A DNA stretch of 64,000 nt from Protula sp. h YS-2021 (Eukaryota > Annelida > Polychaeta > Sabellida > Serpulidae). The stretch lies in NCBI GenBank assembly GCA_949752745.1, contig OX457034.1:29307544-29371543 (forward strand). The letters are read 5' to 3'. The notes below the pieces were generated by a model. It was not told the origin of the DNA. It searched no databases and saw nothing but the letters and a program-made list of their open reading frames with translations. The position numbers were made by a program, and so were the translations under genes. This document shows positions 50,941-58,622 of this stretch, piece by piece (the stretch's first letter is position 1; each line of letters opens with the position of its first letter).

Positions 50941-51288
50941 ATGAAAAGATCTGCACCAACGGATATGGATACTCTAGCAGATACGGTGAAAGACATGAAA
51001 GTGAAACATCCTGATACTACCATTAAGAAATTAAAAGTGGAGACGACGGTACCAACACCACAGTCGTGGGATGGAATGCTTTCTCTAGGCAATGGAAAGT
51101 ATATCAAGATTATGAAACAAAGTAATGAAGGTGTGGTAAACATTCGCAAATACCTCAGAGATGAGGGGACTGGAAAAAACCGTCCAACGAAAAAGGGTAT
51201 CTTGCTGACAATACCTGAATGGAAAATGATGAAGAAGCAGGTGAAAGAAGTGGATAAAAGGCTTCGCAGACAAGACGACAAGTCATAA
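50941..51288 (+). CDS. PC4-like single-stranded DNA-binding protein
   Basis: 115 residues. The C-terminal domain (about 48-107) has the order expected of the transcriptional coactivator p15/PC4 family: GNGKYIKIMKQ strand, GVVNIRKYL, a basic turn, PTKKGILLTIPEWKMM and a final helix. PC4-fold proteins bind single-stranded DNA as dimers and act in transcription and replication. The N-terminal 45 residues are lysine-rich and probably disordered. It directly follows the polymerase and has its own TATA box, which fits a role coating displaced strands in strand-displacement replication; that role is inferred. Confidence 0.75.
   Translation: MKRSAPTDMDTLADTVKDMKVKHPDTTIKKLKVETTVPTPQSWDGMLSLGNGKYIKIMKQSNEGVVNIRKYLRDEGTGKNRPTKKGILLTIPEWKMMKKQVKEVDKRLRRQDDKS
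51253..51260 (+). promoter_or_regulatory. TATA-like motif before the next small gene
   Basis: GATAAAAGGC inside the end of the PC4-like gene is followed by CTTCGCAGACAAGACGACAAG. A closely similar arrangement, CATAAAAA followed by CTTTGCAGACAAGGAGACAG, lies at 51670-51707 before the gene after it. The repetition suggests the promoter was duplicated with the gene. Confidence 0.4.
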
Positions 51289-51301
51289 CAAGGTAACAAT
51301 C

Positions 51302-51673
51302 ATGAATGCACTCATGCTGAACGGTGGTGTTTACCTTACTGTCAATGAGAGGAATGAAGTGATACTAGATTCTAAGACAAGTTATCATCGGTTTAAACCT
51401 GAAGTGTGGAAAGACTTTAAAAACATACCACTTGAAGCTGGGTTTAAACGTAGACTTGAAAATAAAGTGGAAGTGACAGTGGCTGAATATGATTCTAACA
51501 TACGTGTAGAAATCTGTAGAAATCTTTTACAGGATTATCCAAAGGATTATAAGGGAGTTGTACCAGATACACCATATACAGATTTGATCATCTTTGATAT
51601 CAAGAACTGGCGCGCAGTCTTACGATTCCTAGAAGTGATACAACATCCACTCTTCACCATCTTGCGAGCATAA
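51302..51673 (+). CDS. PC4-like family small protein 1
   Basis: 123 residues, no firm family match. The second half (about 54-112) has a PC4-like order: a strand VEVTVAEY, a strand NIRVEICR, then YTDLIIFDIKNWRAVLRFL, where a hydrophobic strand leads into a Trp-containing helix (W103). The first half has a similar smaller pattern ending in PEVWKDFK (W36), so the protein may be two tandem domains. The ATG follows the stop of the PC4-like gene by 13 bases. The same strand-turn-[EN]W-helix ending recurs in the next two genes and in the minus-strand zinc protein. Confidence 0.65.
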   Translation: MNALMLNGGVYLTVNERNEVILDSKTSYHRFKPEVWKDFKNIPLEAGFKRRLENKVEVTVAEYDSNIRVEICRNLLQDYPKDYKGVVPDTPYTDLIIFDIKNWRAVLRFLEVIQHPLFTILRA

Positions 51674-51732
51674 AAAAAAAACGTCTTTGCAGACAAGGAG
51701 ACAGCTCATAGTTCATCTGACTGTTGAACGAG

Positions 51733-52074
51733 ATGGAAGACTTTTTAACGGAATATAAACCAATTACGCATGGGTTCTCATATCTGAGAAACGAATATGA
51801 TGACATTGTGCTAAGACATTTTGGACAGTATCTCGTCCTATCACTTGATGACCAATCCGTGTTGAAAGACCATCTAGAGAAGTTCAGGATACCTGGCTTT
51901 CTCCTGGCAGTCTCAAATGAATTAGAAGTGCGTGTGACTGAGAACTGCTTAGACGTGTTTATACAATTTCGCCAATATGACGAGCTTACAGAAAACTATG
52001 ACTACATCACCCTCAACACAGTGGAATGGAACGCGTTGTTACAAGCATTGGATTGGAAAGAACCTAACGCTTGA
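51733..52074 (+). CDS. PC4-like family small protein 2
   Basis: 113 residues. It ends with LEVRVTENCLDVFIQFRQY and NYDYITLNTVEWNALLQAL (W99), matching the strand/strand/EW-helix layout of the preceding gene, with a preceding half that resembles a diverged copy of the same domain. The start is the first ATG after CATAAAAA at the end of the previous gene (whose TAA stop lies inside that motif). Its stop TGA at 52072 sits inside the overlapping frame of the next gene. Function unknown beyond the inferred nucleic-acid-binding fold. Confidence 0.65.
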   Translation: MEDFLTEYKPITHGFSYLRNEYDDIVLRHFGQYLVLSLDDQSVLKDHLEKFRIPGFLLAVSNELEVRVTENCLDVFIQFRQYDELTENYDYITLNTVEWNALLQALDWKEPNA

Positions 52075-52351
52075 ATTCAAAGAAACAGAAATATGGCTTA
52101 CACGAGGCATCAAATCCATTGAGCTGACACAACCTATGCGTGTGATGGACATTGACTTAGAAGAAGGATATGAACTGAAACTGTCTGAACATGTAACTGT
52201 TAAAGTGATAAAGTTTGGTGATGTGTATTATGTGAGCTTTCATAGCATTTACAAACATGAATGTAATGTCTATGATACCTATATCAATTTAGATTCTAAT
52301 GAATGGTATTCATTGATGAATGTATTGAAAAATGAATGTGTTTGTAAATAA
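51977..52351 (+). CDS. PC4-like family small protein 3 (start uncertain, overlaps previous gene)
   Basis: 124 codons from the first ATG. The recognisable part starts only near residue 30 (LTLEFKETEIWLTRG) and ends with VTVKVIKFGDVYYVSFHSIY and TYINLDSNEWYSLMNVL (W110), the same family ending as its two neighbours. The first 30 residues are the preceding gene's C-terminal codons read in another frame, so this ATG may not be the true start. The genuine product could come from a non-ATG start, a spliced message, or a +1 frameshift at GCT-TGA-A near 52069. The stop TAA overlaps an AATAAA poly(A) signal (52347-52352). Confidence 0.5.
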   Translation: MTSLQKTMTTSPSTQWNGTRCYKHWIGKNLTLEFKETEIWLTRGIKSIELTQPMRVMDIDLEEGYELKLSEHVTVKVIKFGDVYYVSFHSIYKHECNVYDTYINLDSNEWYSLMNVLKNECVCK

Positions 52352-52739
52352 AAAGTTTGTAAATAGTGTAAATAGACTTTGTAGTTAAGAGTTTGTAGTT
52401 AAGAATTTTGTAAATAGTGTAAATAGTGTAAATAAAAGTTTGTAAATAGTGTAAATAGAATTTGTAGTTAAGAATTTGTAAATAGTGTAAATAGCGTTTG
52501 TAGTTAAGAGTTTGTAAATAGTGTTTGTAAACTTTGTAAATAGTGTTTGTAAACTTTGTAAATAGTGTTTGTAGTTAAGAATTTGTAAATAAACGTATGT
52601 ACAACACAATAAACAAGACAGTTGTTTGAAACTTGATTTGTTTTATTTAACAACAACAACAACTTAACTAATATAACAACAACAACAACTTAACTAATAT
52701 AACAACAACAACTTAACTAATATAACAACAACAACAACA
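52352..52739. repeat. Convergent intergenic repeats with back-to-back poly(A) signals
   Basis: No gene. The left half (about 52340-52600) is a degenerate tandem repeat of GTAAATAGTG and GTAGTTAAGA words, with TAGTTAAG five times. The right half (52650-52740) has AACAAC runs with AACTTAACTAATATAAC three times, i.e. the inverse word CTTAACTA. Plus-strand AATAAA lies at 52588-52593 and 52608-52613; minus-strand AATAAA reads from 52647 to 52642. Plus and minus transcripts would therefore end within about 40 bp of each other. Confidence 0.75.
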
Positions 52740-53177
52740 TTAATAAAACAATGGTTTATAATGTCTATATACAAAATCCTTTACAATAAAATCACCATCC
52801 TTTCTTTTTAATATATTCACAATATCAAACATACTCTGACCTCGAGCTCTATGTAATATATAATAGACACAATAAAAACCACATGACGATGATATTGGCG
52901 TTTGTAATGATATAGAATTATACATATAGTCATTTCTTAAAAACATATCTAAACGATCATCGAGAGGGAACAGTCCATAAGAGTCAAAATATTCTGCAGG
53001 GTCTTTGTCATAATACACTGCCACCCAATGTTCTCCTGGTTCATCTTGATCGTCTGTGTTGATCACATAGGCGCCGCGTTGTAAAGACGGTAACTGGTCC
53101 ATGGCAAACACGCCTTGAAACAAGTCTTTGGTCATGACATCATGACTCAATATGGCATCAATCTGCTTCGTGTTCAT
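52740..53177 (-). CDS. PRO: Adenain-type (Ulp1-like) cysteine protease
   Basis: 145 residues, typical for the Polinton maturation protease. The catalytic set is visible: His50 in GEHWVAVYY, Asp65 in YFDSYG, Gln92 in SLQTP and Cys99 in SSSCGFYCVYY. In adenoviruses and related elements this enzyme cleaves capsid and core precursors during virion maturation. Its ATG overlaps the stop of the major capsid gene by four bases (ATGA, 53174-53177). It is the last gene of the minus-strand block, 93 bases before a minus-strand poly(A) signal. Confidence 0.92.
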   Translation of the reverse strand: MNTKQIDAILSHDVMTKDLFQGVFAMDQLPSLQRGAYVINTDDQDEPGEHWVAVYYDKDPAEYFDSYGLFPLDDRLDMFLRNDYMYNSISLQTPISSSCGFYCVYYILHRARGQSMFDIVNILKRKDGDFIVKDFVYRHYKPLFY

Positions 53178-54547
53178 GACTGGTAGTCGAATTGGATGCT
53201 GCGATTGGCACTGATCTCAATAATGTTGTCAAATTCAGCATAGACAATGACATTGATTGTAGGTTGCAAAGCCCTAGCAAAGTTCATTTCTAGCCGCAAA
53301 TTCCCATGCTTGATCAGGGGGAAATGATCATCACCATCATAATCCGGTGTTAAGTCAAACGAAAATAAAGCATAACCTCTAGGCCAATCTTCCCGTTTTA
53401 TAATGGAACTTTTCTCACCATTCAACCGATCAAACGATTTGTGAAGCGTTTCAAAAGCGTTCAGGTATTTGTTCTGTGTAATGTCAAGCTTGAGAGGTTT
53501 GGATAGAACTGGTTCACCATCCGTGTACAGTTGCATATAGTCCAGATTAAAATGATCAAAATTGTATGGATTCCTCAATACTGATCCACCAAAAGCTTCA
53601 TTATGAACCAGACCAATGACAATACGATTTGGTAATTGACCCAAAAAGATGTTATCTTTCACAAAAGACTGAAATCCTGCTGGAATGGCCAAGACTTTAC
53701 ATTCTTTTCTAGTGATGATGATCTTGGCAGGACTTTTCATCAATGCATCTGCATGTCCTAACTGAATACCTGGACTCACCCTCACTTTGCGAATGGTTAA
53801 AAATGCCTCTTTCACTTCTACCTTATAGGTATTATTTACAGCCATCAATACATAGTCATCTTTTTGTCTATGGAAACGCAATTTCAAACTGATGCCATTC
53901 GGAAGATAACGATCCTGCTCAAACAAATCTATCCTTAAACCACCTGCGAGCATAACATCACGGCTAAGACGAGTATGCAAATAACGATGATGTAAGCCAT
54001 TATTGCCTTGCTCAGCCAAGTCACCACCGTCGGCATTGACATGAAACCCGGATACATATTGTTCATGATTAGGTCTTTTCACCTCATGACTATTCATTGA
54101 CCCAGCAGTATCCTTGTACATGAGACGCATAGAGCGCTCAGAATGCAGACTTTCTTCCGAATCATGGATGAGATGAGAGATAATGCTGGTATAACCATGA
54201 GTATTGTTGCTATGCGAAACCAAACGATCATTCAGAAACAATTCAATATTAGACCATAACCCATTAAACACATCATTGATGCAAGAGACATTATCATCTG
54301 CGCCACACGCTGTTCCATCAGCCTTTAGAATGCGACATACAATATGAAGTTTGCTGTTCTTTAAATCCAGATATTCTTCTGTACTCGCAGGAATGTAGAA
54401 TTCTATTGGAGCGCCTTCTCTAATGCTTGTAAGTGGTTGATAGTCAACATTATAACTTTTCTCTACAGCAGTTTGCGTTGGTGGTACGTGAAACCATTCC
54501 AATGGAGAAAGACTACATTCACACGAATGATTATGAATGAGAGACAT
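53174..54547 (-). CDS. MCP: Major capsid protein (double jelly-roll, hexon-like)
   Basis: 457 residues. The N-terminal region APIEFYIPASTEEYLDLKNS with the following strand LHIVCRIL, and the late NVIVYAEFDNIIEI strand near the C-terminus, are the recognisable framework of Polinton major capsid proteins. The length and the position directly upstream of the protease and downstream of the minor capsid gene also fit. It would form the pseudo-hexameric capsomers of an icosahedral virion. The frame is unbroken. It starts 4 bases after the stop of the upstream basic protein gene. Confidence 0.88.
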   Translation of the reverse strand: MSLIHNHSCECSLSPLEWFHVPPTQTAVEKSYNVDYQPLTSIREGAPIEFYIPASTEEYLDLKNSKLHIVCRILKADGTACGADDNVSCINDVFNGLWSNIELFLNDRLVSHSNNTHGYTSIISHLIHDSEESLHSERSMRLMYKDTAGSMNSHEVKRPNHEQYVSGFHVNADGGDLAEQGNNGLHHRYLHTRLSRDVMLAGGLRIDLFEQDRYLPNGISLKLRFHRQKDDYVLMAVNNTYKVEVKEAFLTIRKVRVSPGIQLGHADALMKSPAKIIITRKECKVLAIPAGFQSFVKDNIFLGQLPNRIVIGLVHNEAFGGSVLRNPYNFDHFNLDYMQLYTDGEPVLSKPLKLDITQNKYLNAFETLHKSFDRLNGEKSSIIKREDWPRGYALFSFDLTPDYDGDDHFPLIKHGNLRLEMNFARALQPTINVIVYAEFDNIIEISANRSIQFDYQS

Positions 54548-54551
54548 GATT

Positions 54552-54893
54552 TCAAAAGATATCTTTGCGATATTTTGATGTTATCCGTCTGGCTGTTTTT
54601 CGTCTTCTGGCACGTTTCGTTGGTTGCATACGCTTTTGTTCACCAAACACACGTTCTGCTACTCGACCCGTCACATCTTTCGCGACATTCTTTGCAGCCT
54701 TCTTAAGATGTGGCGCAACGATCTTAGCCCCAGCCTTAAGTAGTGGAATAGCTTTGCGAGCCAATGATCCCAGTATGGAACCAATACCATCGCCATATTG
54801 GATTCGCGCTCCTTTGAATCCTGGTAATTCCCCGCCCACTTGACGAAGAAAATGGTTGCGATATGCAGACGGATCGTGTGTATAAGCTTTCAT
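54552..54893 (-). CDS. Basic, glycine-rich pX/core-like virion protein
   Basis: 113 residues. The N-terminal part GGELPGFKGARIQYGDGIGS leads into an amphipathic Ala/Lys-rich stretch (about 40-75) and an Arg/Lys-rich tail (KRARRRKTARR near 93-103). This layout resembles the small membrane-active or core proteins (pX/pVI type) of adenoviruses and adintoviruses. The glycine pairs are possible sites for the element's protease. Its ATG overlaps the minor capsid stop by four bases (54890-54893). Assignment rests on composition and position only. Confidence 0.55.
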   Translation of the reverse strand: MKAYTHDPSAYRNHFLRQVGGELPGFKGARIQYGDGIGSILGSLARKAIPLLKAGAKIVAPHLKKAAKNVAKDVTGRVAERVFGEQKRMQPTKRARRRKTARRITSKYRKDIF

Positions 54894-55648
54894 ATTGCTT
54901 TTGGTCGAAAATGAAGTTTACAGATCACCTTTCCAGTTTGAAATGGAACATTATAGCCTGTGTCGTCCTTAATATTCATTTCTATCACGTCAAATTTGGA
55001 CGTGTTTACAGGAACATAATGCGGTTCGCCGTACGTTTTCATGATAATGTCACCATCATGGCCTTGTATGCCAACAGAACGTAGTAACGGCACATAATAA
55101 TCACCAACAACTTGTGGTTCACAAATGCTACAATACACATACAGTGTATAAAACCCCTGTTTCACATCCGCTTTATGGTCAGCTGTACATGTTTCAGTAT
55201 ACCATTGATCTGGGATAAATCCTAAAATCTCAGCCAATCCAGTGGAAAAAGACACTTCATAACCATAATCGAGAAATAGAAACACACGTCGTCTAATTTT
55301 ATCATACTTTAGTCGAATAGCTTCTGTAAGTTTCAGAGCATTAGTCGCTTCTTCATTGACTGCCTCACATAGTTCTTGTATGGTTCTATAGTACCCATAA
55401 GGAATATCGAGAGTGCTAAGAATAGGATCATCGAATAGTTCTTGTCGATACTGAATAGAATAGTCCATGCCCTGTCTCATCGTTGTCCATGTATGTGGAT
55501 ATTGAATTTCAGCTAAAGCCACTTCATATTTTCCATTCAGATAGATGGTTCGAGGCATACGAATTTGATAATTTGAAGCCTTGTTGTTGGGATAATAGGT
55601 CATACTCGCATTGCTAGGCAAAGTAATGTAAAAGCTTGTCGACTCCAT
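54890..55648 (-). CDS. mCP: Minor capsid protein (single jelly-roll, penton-like)
   Basis: 252 residues. The start, with SFYITLPSNAS, NYQIRMPRTIYLNGKYEVAL and AEIQYPHTW, is the recognisable N-terminal signature of Polinton minor capsid proteins, and the length is usual. The protein would form the pentameric vertices. ATG context CATCATGG is good; it starts 12 bases after the stop of the small acylated-protein gene and overlaps the next gene by four bases. Confidence 0.82.
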   Translation of the reverse strand: MESTSFYITLPSNASMTYYPNNKASNYQIRMPRTIYLNGKYEVALAEIQYPHTWTTMRQGMDYSIQYRQELFDDPILSTLDIPYGYYRTIQELCEAVNEEATNALKLTEAIRLKYDKIRRRVFLFLDYGYEVSFSTGLAEILGFIPDQWYTETCTADHKADVKQGFYTLYVYCSICEPQVVGDYYVPLLRSVGIQGHDGDIIMKTYGEPHYVPVNTSKFDVIEMNIKDDTGYNVPFQTGKVICKLHFRPKAI

Positions 55649-55660
55649 GATGGATGGGAA

Positions 55661-55870
55661 CTAAATGGTATAGGTGCGTTGACGTTGTCTATATACTTCA
55701 CGATAGCGCGCGCCATTCGACCAAGTATGCCAAATCTCATCCTCATTCACATGGTCTTTTATTTCTCCTTCACAACACGCGCTTGTACATCTTATTTTCA
55801 CAGGAATAGTTGGTTTATCTTCTTGGCAACAACAACATAGCTCTTTCAGCCATGTTAAAAATTTTCCCAT
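55661..55870 (-). CDS. Small Cys-rich protein with N-myristoylation and palmitoylation signals
   Basis: 69 residues. The start MGKFLTWLKELCCCC has Gly2 and Thr6 as in an N-myristoylation motif, followed by four consecutive cysteines (12-15) suitable for palmitoylation. A second Cys group (CTSACC, near 28-33) precedes an acidic and then basic tail. A doubly acylated small protein in the middle of the capsid block could be membrane-anchored and help entry or assembly; that is inference. It overlaps the upstream gene by 16 bases, in a different frame. Confidence 0.6.
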   Translation of the reverse strand: MGKFLTWLKELCCCCQEDKPTIPVKIRCTSACCEGEIKDHVNEDEIWHTWSNGARYREVYRQRQRTYTI

Positions 55871-56436
55871 CCTTCAGGAAACTGTCTTTGTTGACGTTGT
55901 TTCATTTCTGTTGTAATGTCGTCACGAGTGGTCTTTTTACTAAACATTGTTTTTGGAATATTAGCATCAACAATTTCCTGGATAAACGGATGCCAACCAT
56001 GTGGTGGTTTGACTCGTTCTTTTCTTCTTGTCGCCACCAATGCTTCTTTCATCAAATCAACCATGTTGGAATTTGCTATAATATCGCCCGTTTTCAACAC
56101 AAGTTCATTCTTCTCTGACCATGTTGTACCATATTTCTTCAGTTCGGCTAAAAGTTGTGTTATTTTTCCATGATAGATAGGTTGAAAATGACTTAACACT
56201 AGCTTTTCTGGCTTTTCAGGTGGTGATGATGATGATGAGGGCTTTTGCTGTCTAGACTGACTTGTTCGTAAATGACGACCAAGAAGTTGAGACATTTCAA
56301 TAACCTTTTCACGTGTTCGTTTCCCACGTAAAAGTTTATTCACTTTCGTTTTGATTTCACCATCTTTACCCTTCTTTTCTAATAACAGTTTGTATTCATA
56401 TTCAGGAATGAGGACCATTTTCATCGTATGTTTCAT
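55855..56436 (-). CDS. Conserved-position Polinton protein of unknown function
   Basis: 193 residues. The N-terminal MVLIPEYEYKLLL is followed by a basic helical segment, a Ser/Pro linker (SSSSSPPEKPEK near 72-83), a helical middle, and a C-terminal PPHGWHPFIQEIVDANIP (residues about 144-161). Such a protein with an aromatic GW motif occurs next to the capsid genes in Polintons as I recall, but I cannot name its role. It starts within the stop of the upstream small protein (ATGA, 56433-56436). Confidence 0.65.
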   Translation of the reverse strand: MKHTMKMVLIPEYEYKLLLEKKGKDGEIKTKVNKLLRGKRTREKVIEMSQLLGRHLRTSQSRQQKPSSSSSPPEKPEKLVLSHFQPIYHGKITQLLAELKKYGTTWSEKNELVLKTGDIIANSNMVDLMKEALVATRRKERVKPPHGWHPFIQEIVDANIPKTMFSKKTTRDDITTEMKQRQQRQFPEGWENF

Positions 56437-56759
56437 TTTAGCAGTAGTTTGGCTAACAAGGGCAATGCCAATCTAGCAATAACTCCAATGAATCCTCCTT
56501 TCTGATTAATCAACTTCTTTTTTCGTCGAAGGGATATCTTCTTATCTGCTAGAGTACGTAGCGTATGACGTTCACGTTTAAATTCCTTAAACCGTTTTGA
56601 GCTTAAGGGTAAATGTCCTTGCAATATATTCAAACAAATTTCAAACAAGCTTGTTAATTCCTCCTTTGTAGCTTGCTGTAGCAAGGATTTACGTCGTTTA
56701 GGCCCACTGCGTGCAAGCAAATGAAGAAACGGCTGGTTCGCTCGAATACGTTTAGACAT
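56433..56759 (-). CDS. Small basic protein with C-terminal hydrophobic helix
   Basis: 108 residues, very Arg/Lys-rich (GPKRRKSLL, RFKEFKRERH, SLRRKKKL). It ends in NQKGGFIGVIARLALPLLAK, a Gly-Gly followed by an amphipathic or membrane-seeking helix. A double glycine before such a helix is what an adenain-type protease could cut to release a membrane-active peptide. A virion core or pVI/pX-like role is inferred from composition and location between the packaging ATPase and the capsid genes. Confidence 0.6.
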   Translation of the reverse strand: MSKRIRANQPFLHLLARSGPKRRKSLLQQATKEELTSLFEICLNILQGHLPLSSKRFKEFKRERHTLRTLADKKISLRRKKKLINQKGGFIGVIARLALPLLAKLLLK

Positions 56760-57411
56760 CTTGACTGCGAATGGTCAAATGACTTGGTTCTTGTTCATAC
56801 ACTGCTTTATCAATATATACATAATGTGTATCTTTTGGTAAAATGCCTGTACGAATACGTAGTTGATCATTTGTCTTTGGTTTTAAATCAATGAATAAAT
56901 AACCATGAGGTTTGCTAGTAGCATCTTGATAGGCTTCTATGAGAAATTGAGATCTTCTAGGATACATTTGCCGCGCCAATGTACTAATTTGTTGACTGTC
57001 TCTCGGATTTTTAAACAGAATGATATAATGTGTATTCAAACTAATATTTCGCATCTCTTTCCCATGATGGAATAAATTATGCACAATAAAAATAATGCTT
57101 AGATTTTGATGACTGCTGCCAACACTAAAGAGACGTGTCATACGCTCATCACTATGGCATTTCGTCATTAAGTCATCAATGATAAGTAAGTTTGGTTTCT
57201 TCGGGTTAAAACGCTCTTCAATGTCATCTGGAATGCCTTGGTAAAATTCCACGCCTTTCATTCCCTTGTACAAAGGCTGATCTGCTGCATAGAGCCATAA
57301 AATGCTTTTTGGAGAGGGTTGAATCAACTTTTGTTCTAGAATTTCCTTCACCAGAGACGTTTTGCCACTGCCTGTAGGTCCAGAGACCAAACATGTAAAT
57401 GGATGCTTCAT
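56752..57411 (-). CDS. ATPase: Genome-packaging ATPase (FtsK/HerA, A32-like)
   Basis: 219 residues. Walker A is GPTGSGKT (11-18), Walker B is LLIIDD (75-80), followed by HQNLSIIFIVHN (101-112), as in Polinton and NCLDV packaging ATPases that translocate DNA into capsids. The frame extends nine codons further up (57438), but the ATG at 57411 gives the four-base ATGA overlap with the integrase stop seen at other junctions in this block and places Walker A at the usual distance from the N-terminus. It overlaps the next gene by 8 bases. Confidence 0.9.
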   Translation of the reverse strand: MKHPFTCLVSGPTGSGKTSLVKEILEQKLIQPSPKSILWLYAADQPLYKGMKGVEFYQGIPDDIEERFNPKKPNLLIIDDLMTKCHSDERMTRLFSVGSSHQNLSIIFIVHNLFHHGKEMRNISLNTHYIILFKNPRDSQQISTLARQMYPRRSQFLIEAYQDATSKPHGYLFIDLKPKTNDQLRIRTGILPKDTHYVYIDKAVYEQEPSHLTIRSQDV

Positions 57412-58517
57412 TGTTGAATGTCTGTTTCTTTCACCCAACTGTTAAACTTGTTTGGCCAACCTAACCACTTGACAAATAATTCTTTCACACCTCCTCCTCG
57501 TCTTTTACGTGTTTTCAAGACTTTTTCAATTCTATAAATAGATTCAATATCTTTGGTCACTTTCTGCAGTTCTTCTTCATAGAAATGACCATCAATATCT
57601 TCGTCTAAAAAGTCTTTCACACGATATAAATGTATTCCTTGCTTCTTACAACGATGTGTGACAATGAAGACTTCTTGCGTCCATTTGATGTGATAATCCC
57701 GTTGAAACACATATTTAATGTGAGAAATGCGAACATGATCACCAATGTTAAATTTGTACTTCTTCTTCTTCTTCTTAGGTTTCAATTTCAGTTTGTCAAC
57801 ATACATATACTTCCACACTTTTGATTCGTTGTCTTTACGAATCTCGGCTGGAGCATATTTATTAGGAAGAGAACCATGAGGTCTATGGTTGTAATTGTAC
57901 ACCAAGTCTGGAAGAATGTCTAAGTAACGGTAAGTTTGATTATGTAGAAAATACCGATACATCATTCCCTTCAGAGTACGAATGACTCTTTCAGCAAAGT
58001 TGGCTTTGGTTTCATTCTTTGTGGTATAAGCATGAATGCCTTCTTTCTTCAAAAATGCTTTTACCCATCTGTTTTTAAATTCTGTTCCTTTATCAGACCT
58101 TAGAGTTCGCGGTCTTCGTCGTGTGTCATGAAAAATCTTTTGGAAAGCTTGTATGACGCTGGTATGTGATTTATTAGGTATTGGCTGTACCCAGACATAT
58201 TTGGAAAACACATCAATGACAATGAGTAAAAAGCGTATGTCATCATTATAGGGAGCTATGTTTCCCATATCAGCCAAATCAATATCCCACATGTCATCAA
58301 TACCACGTGTAATCACACGTTGTCTTTTGAACCTGTATTTGACAGGTTGGAGTAAACTAAAAGCATCTTGATCCTGCAACCATTTCTTCACTTGTGAATG
58401 TGTGACTGGTTGATTATGTTTTCGTAAGATGTGATACAGTTTGTAAGGACCAGCAAATGCTCCAGGCTGTCCAGGTTTGAAGTAAATATCAGTCAAGTAG
58501 TCTTTCCACGTCGACAT
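57408..58517 (-). CDS. INT: Retroviral-type integrase with C-terminal chromodomain
   Basis: 369 residues. The catalytic core (rve) shows the DDE triad: D80 in DIDLADM, D142 in RSDKGTEF and E176 in NFAERVIRTLK. A lysine run separates it from an SH3-like segment (NIGDHVRISH). The end, YRIEKVLKTRKRRGGG and ELFVKWLGWPNKFNSW, is a chromodomain with its Trp/Tyr cage residues. The enzyme inserts the element and makes the 6-bp duplications; chromodomains bind methylated histone H3. The frame extends 19 codons upstream, but those overlap a TATA box at 58561-58568, so the ATG at 58517 (GTGACCATG) is chosen. Confidence 0.94.
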   Translation of the reverse strand: MSTWKDYLTDIYFKPGQPGAFAGPYKLYHILRKHNQPVTHSQVKKWLQDQDAFSLLQPVKYRFKRQRVITRGIDDMWDIDLADMGNIAPYNDDIRFLLIVIDVFSKYVWVQPIPNKSHTSVIQAFQKIFHDTRRRPRTLRSDKGTEFKNRWVKAFLKKEGIHAYTTKNETKANFAERVIRTLKGMMYRYFLHNQTYRYLDILPDLVYNYNHRPHGSLPNKYAPAEIRKDNESKVWKYMYVDKLKLKPKKKKKKYKFNIGDHVRISHIKYVFQRDYHIKWTQEVFIVTHRCKKQGIHLYRVKDFLDEDIDGHFYEEELQKVTKDIESIYRIEKVLKTRKRRGGGVKELFVKWLGWPNKFNSWVKETDIQQ

Positions 58518-58560
58518 GGTCACACCGAATGAAAACCACCTTCTCAACAGAACAGCTTTT

Positions 58561-58568
58561 ATTTTATA
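58561..58568 (-). promoter_or_regulatory. TATA box for integrase / capsid block
   Basis: On the minus strand TATAAAAT lies 43 bases before the chosen integrase ATG. A second TATAAATG lies about 33 bases further upstream. Both sit among copies of TTAGTTAAG (plus strand CTTAACTAA, 58584-58617), the word that also recurs at the far end of the block near 52.66-52.73 kb. Confidence 0.55.
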
Positions 58569-58622
58569 ACTCAACCAACATCACTTAACTAACATGCATT
58601 TATAACTTAACTAACAAGTTTT

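Noticed and set aside
52385..52609. 74-codon minus-strand frame rich in Tyr/Thr/Leu
   Set aside because: It is a translation of the TAGTTAAG/GTAAATAGTG repeat zone.
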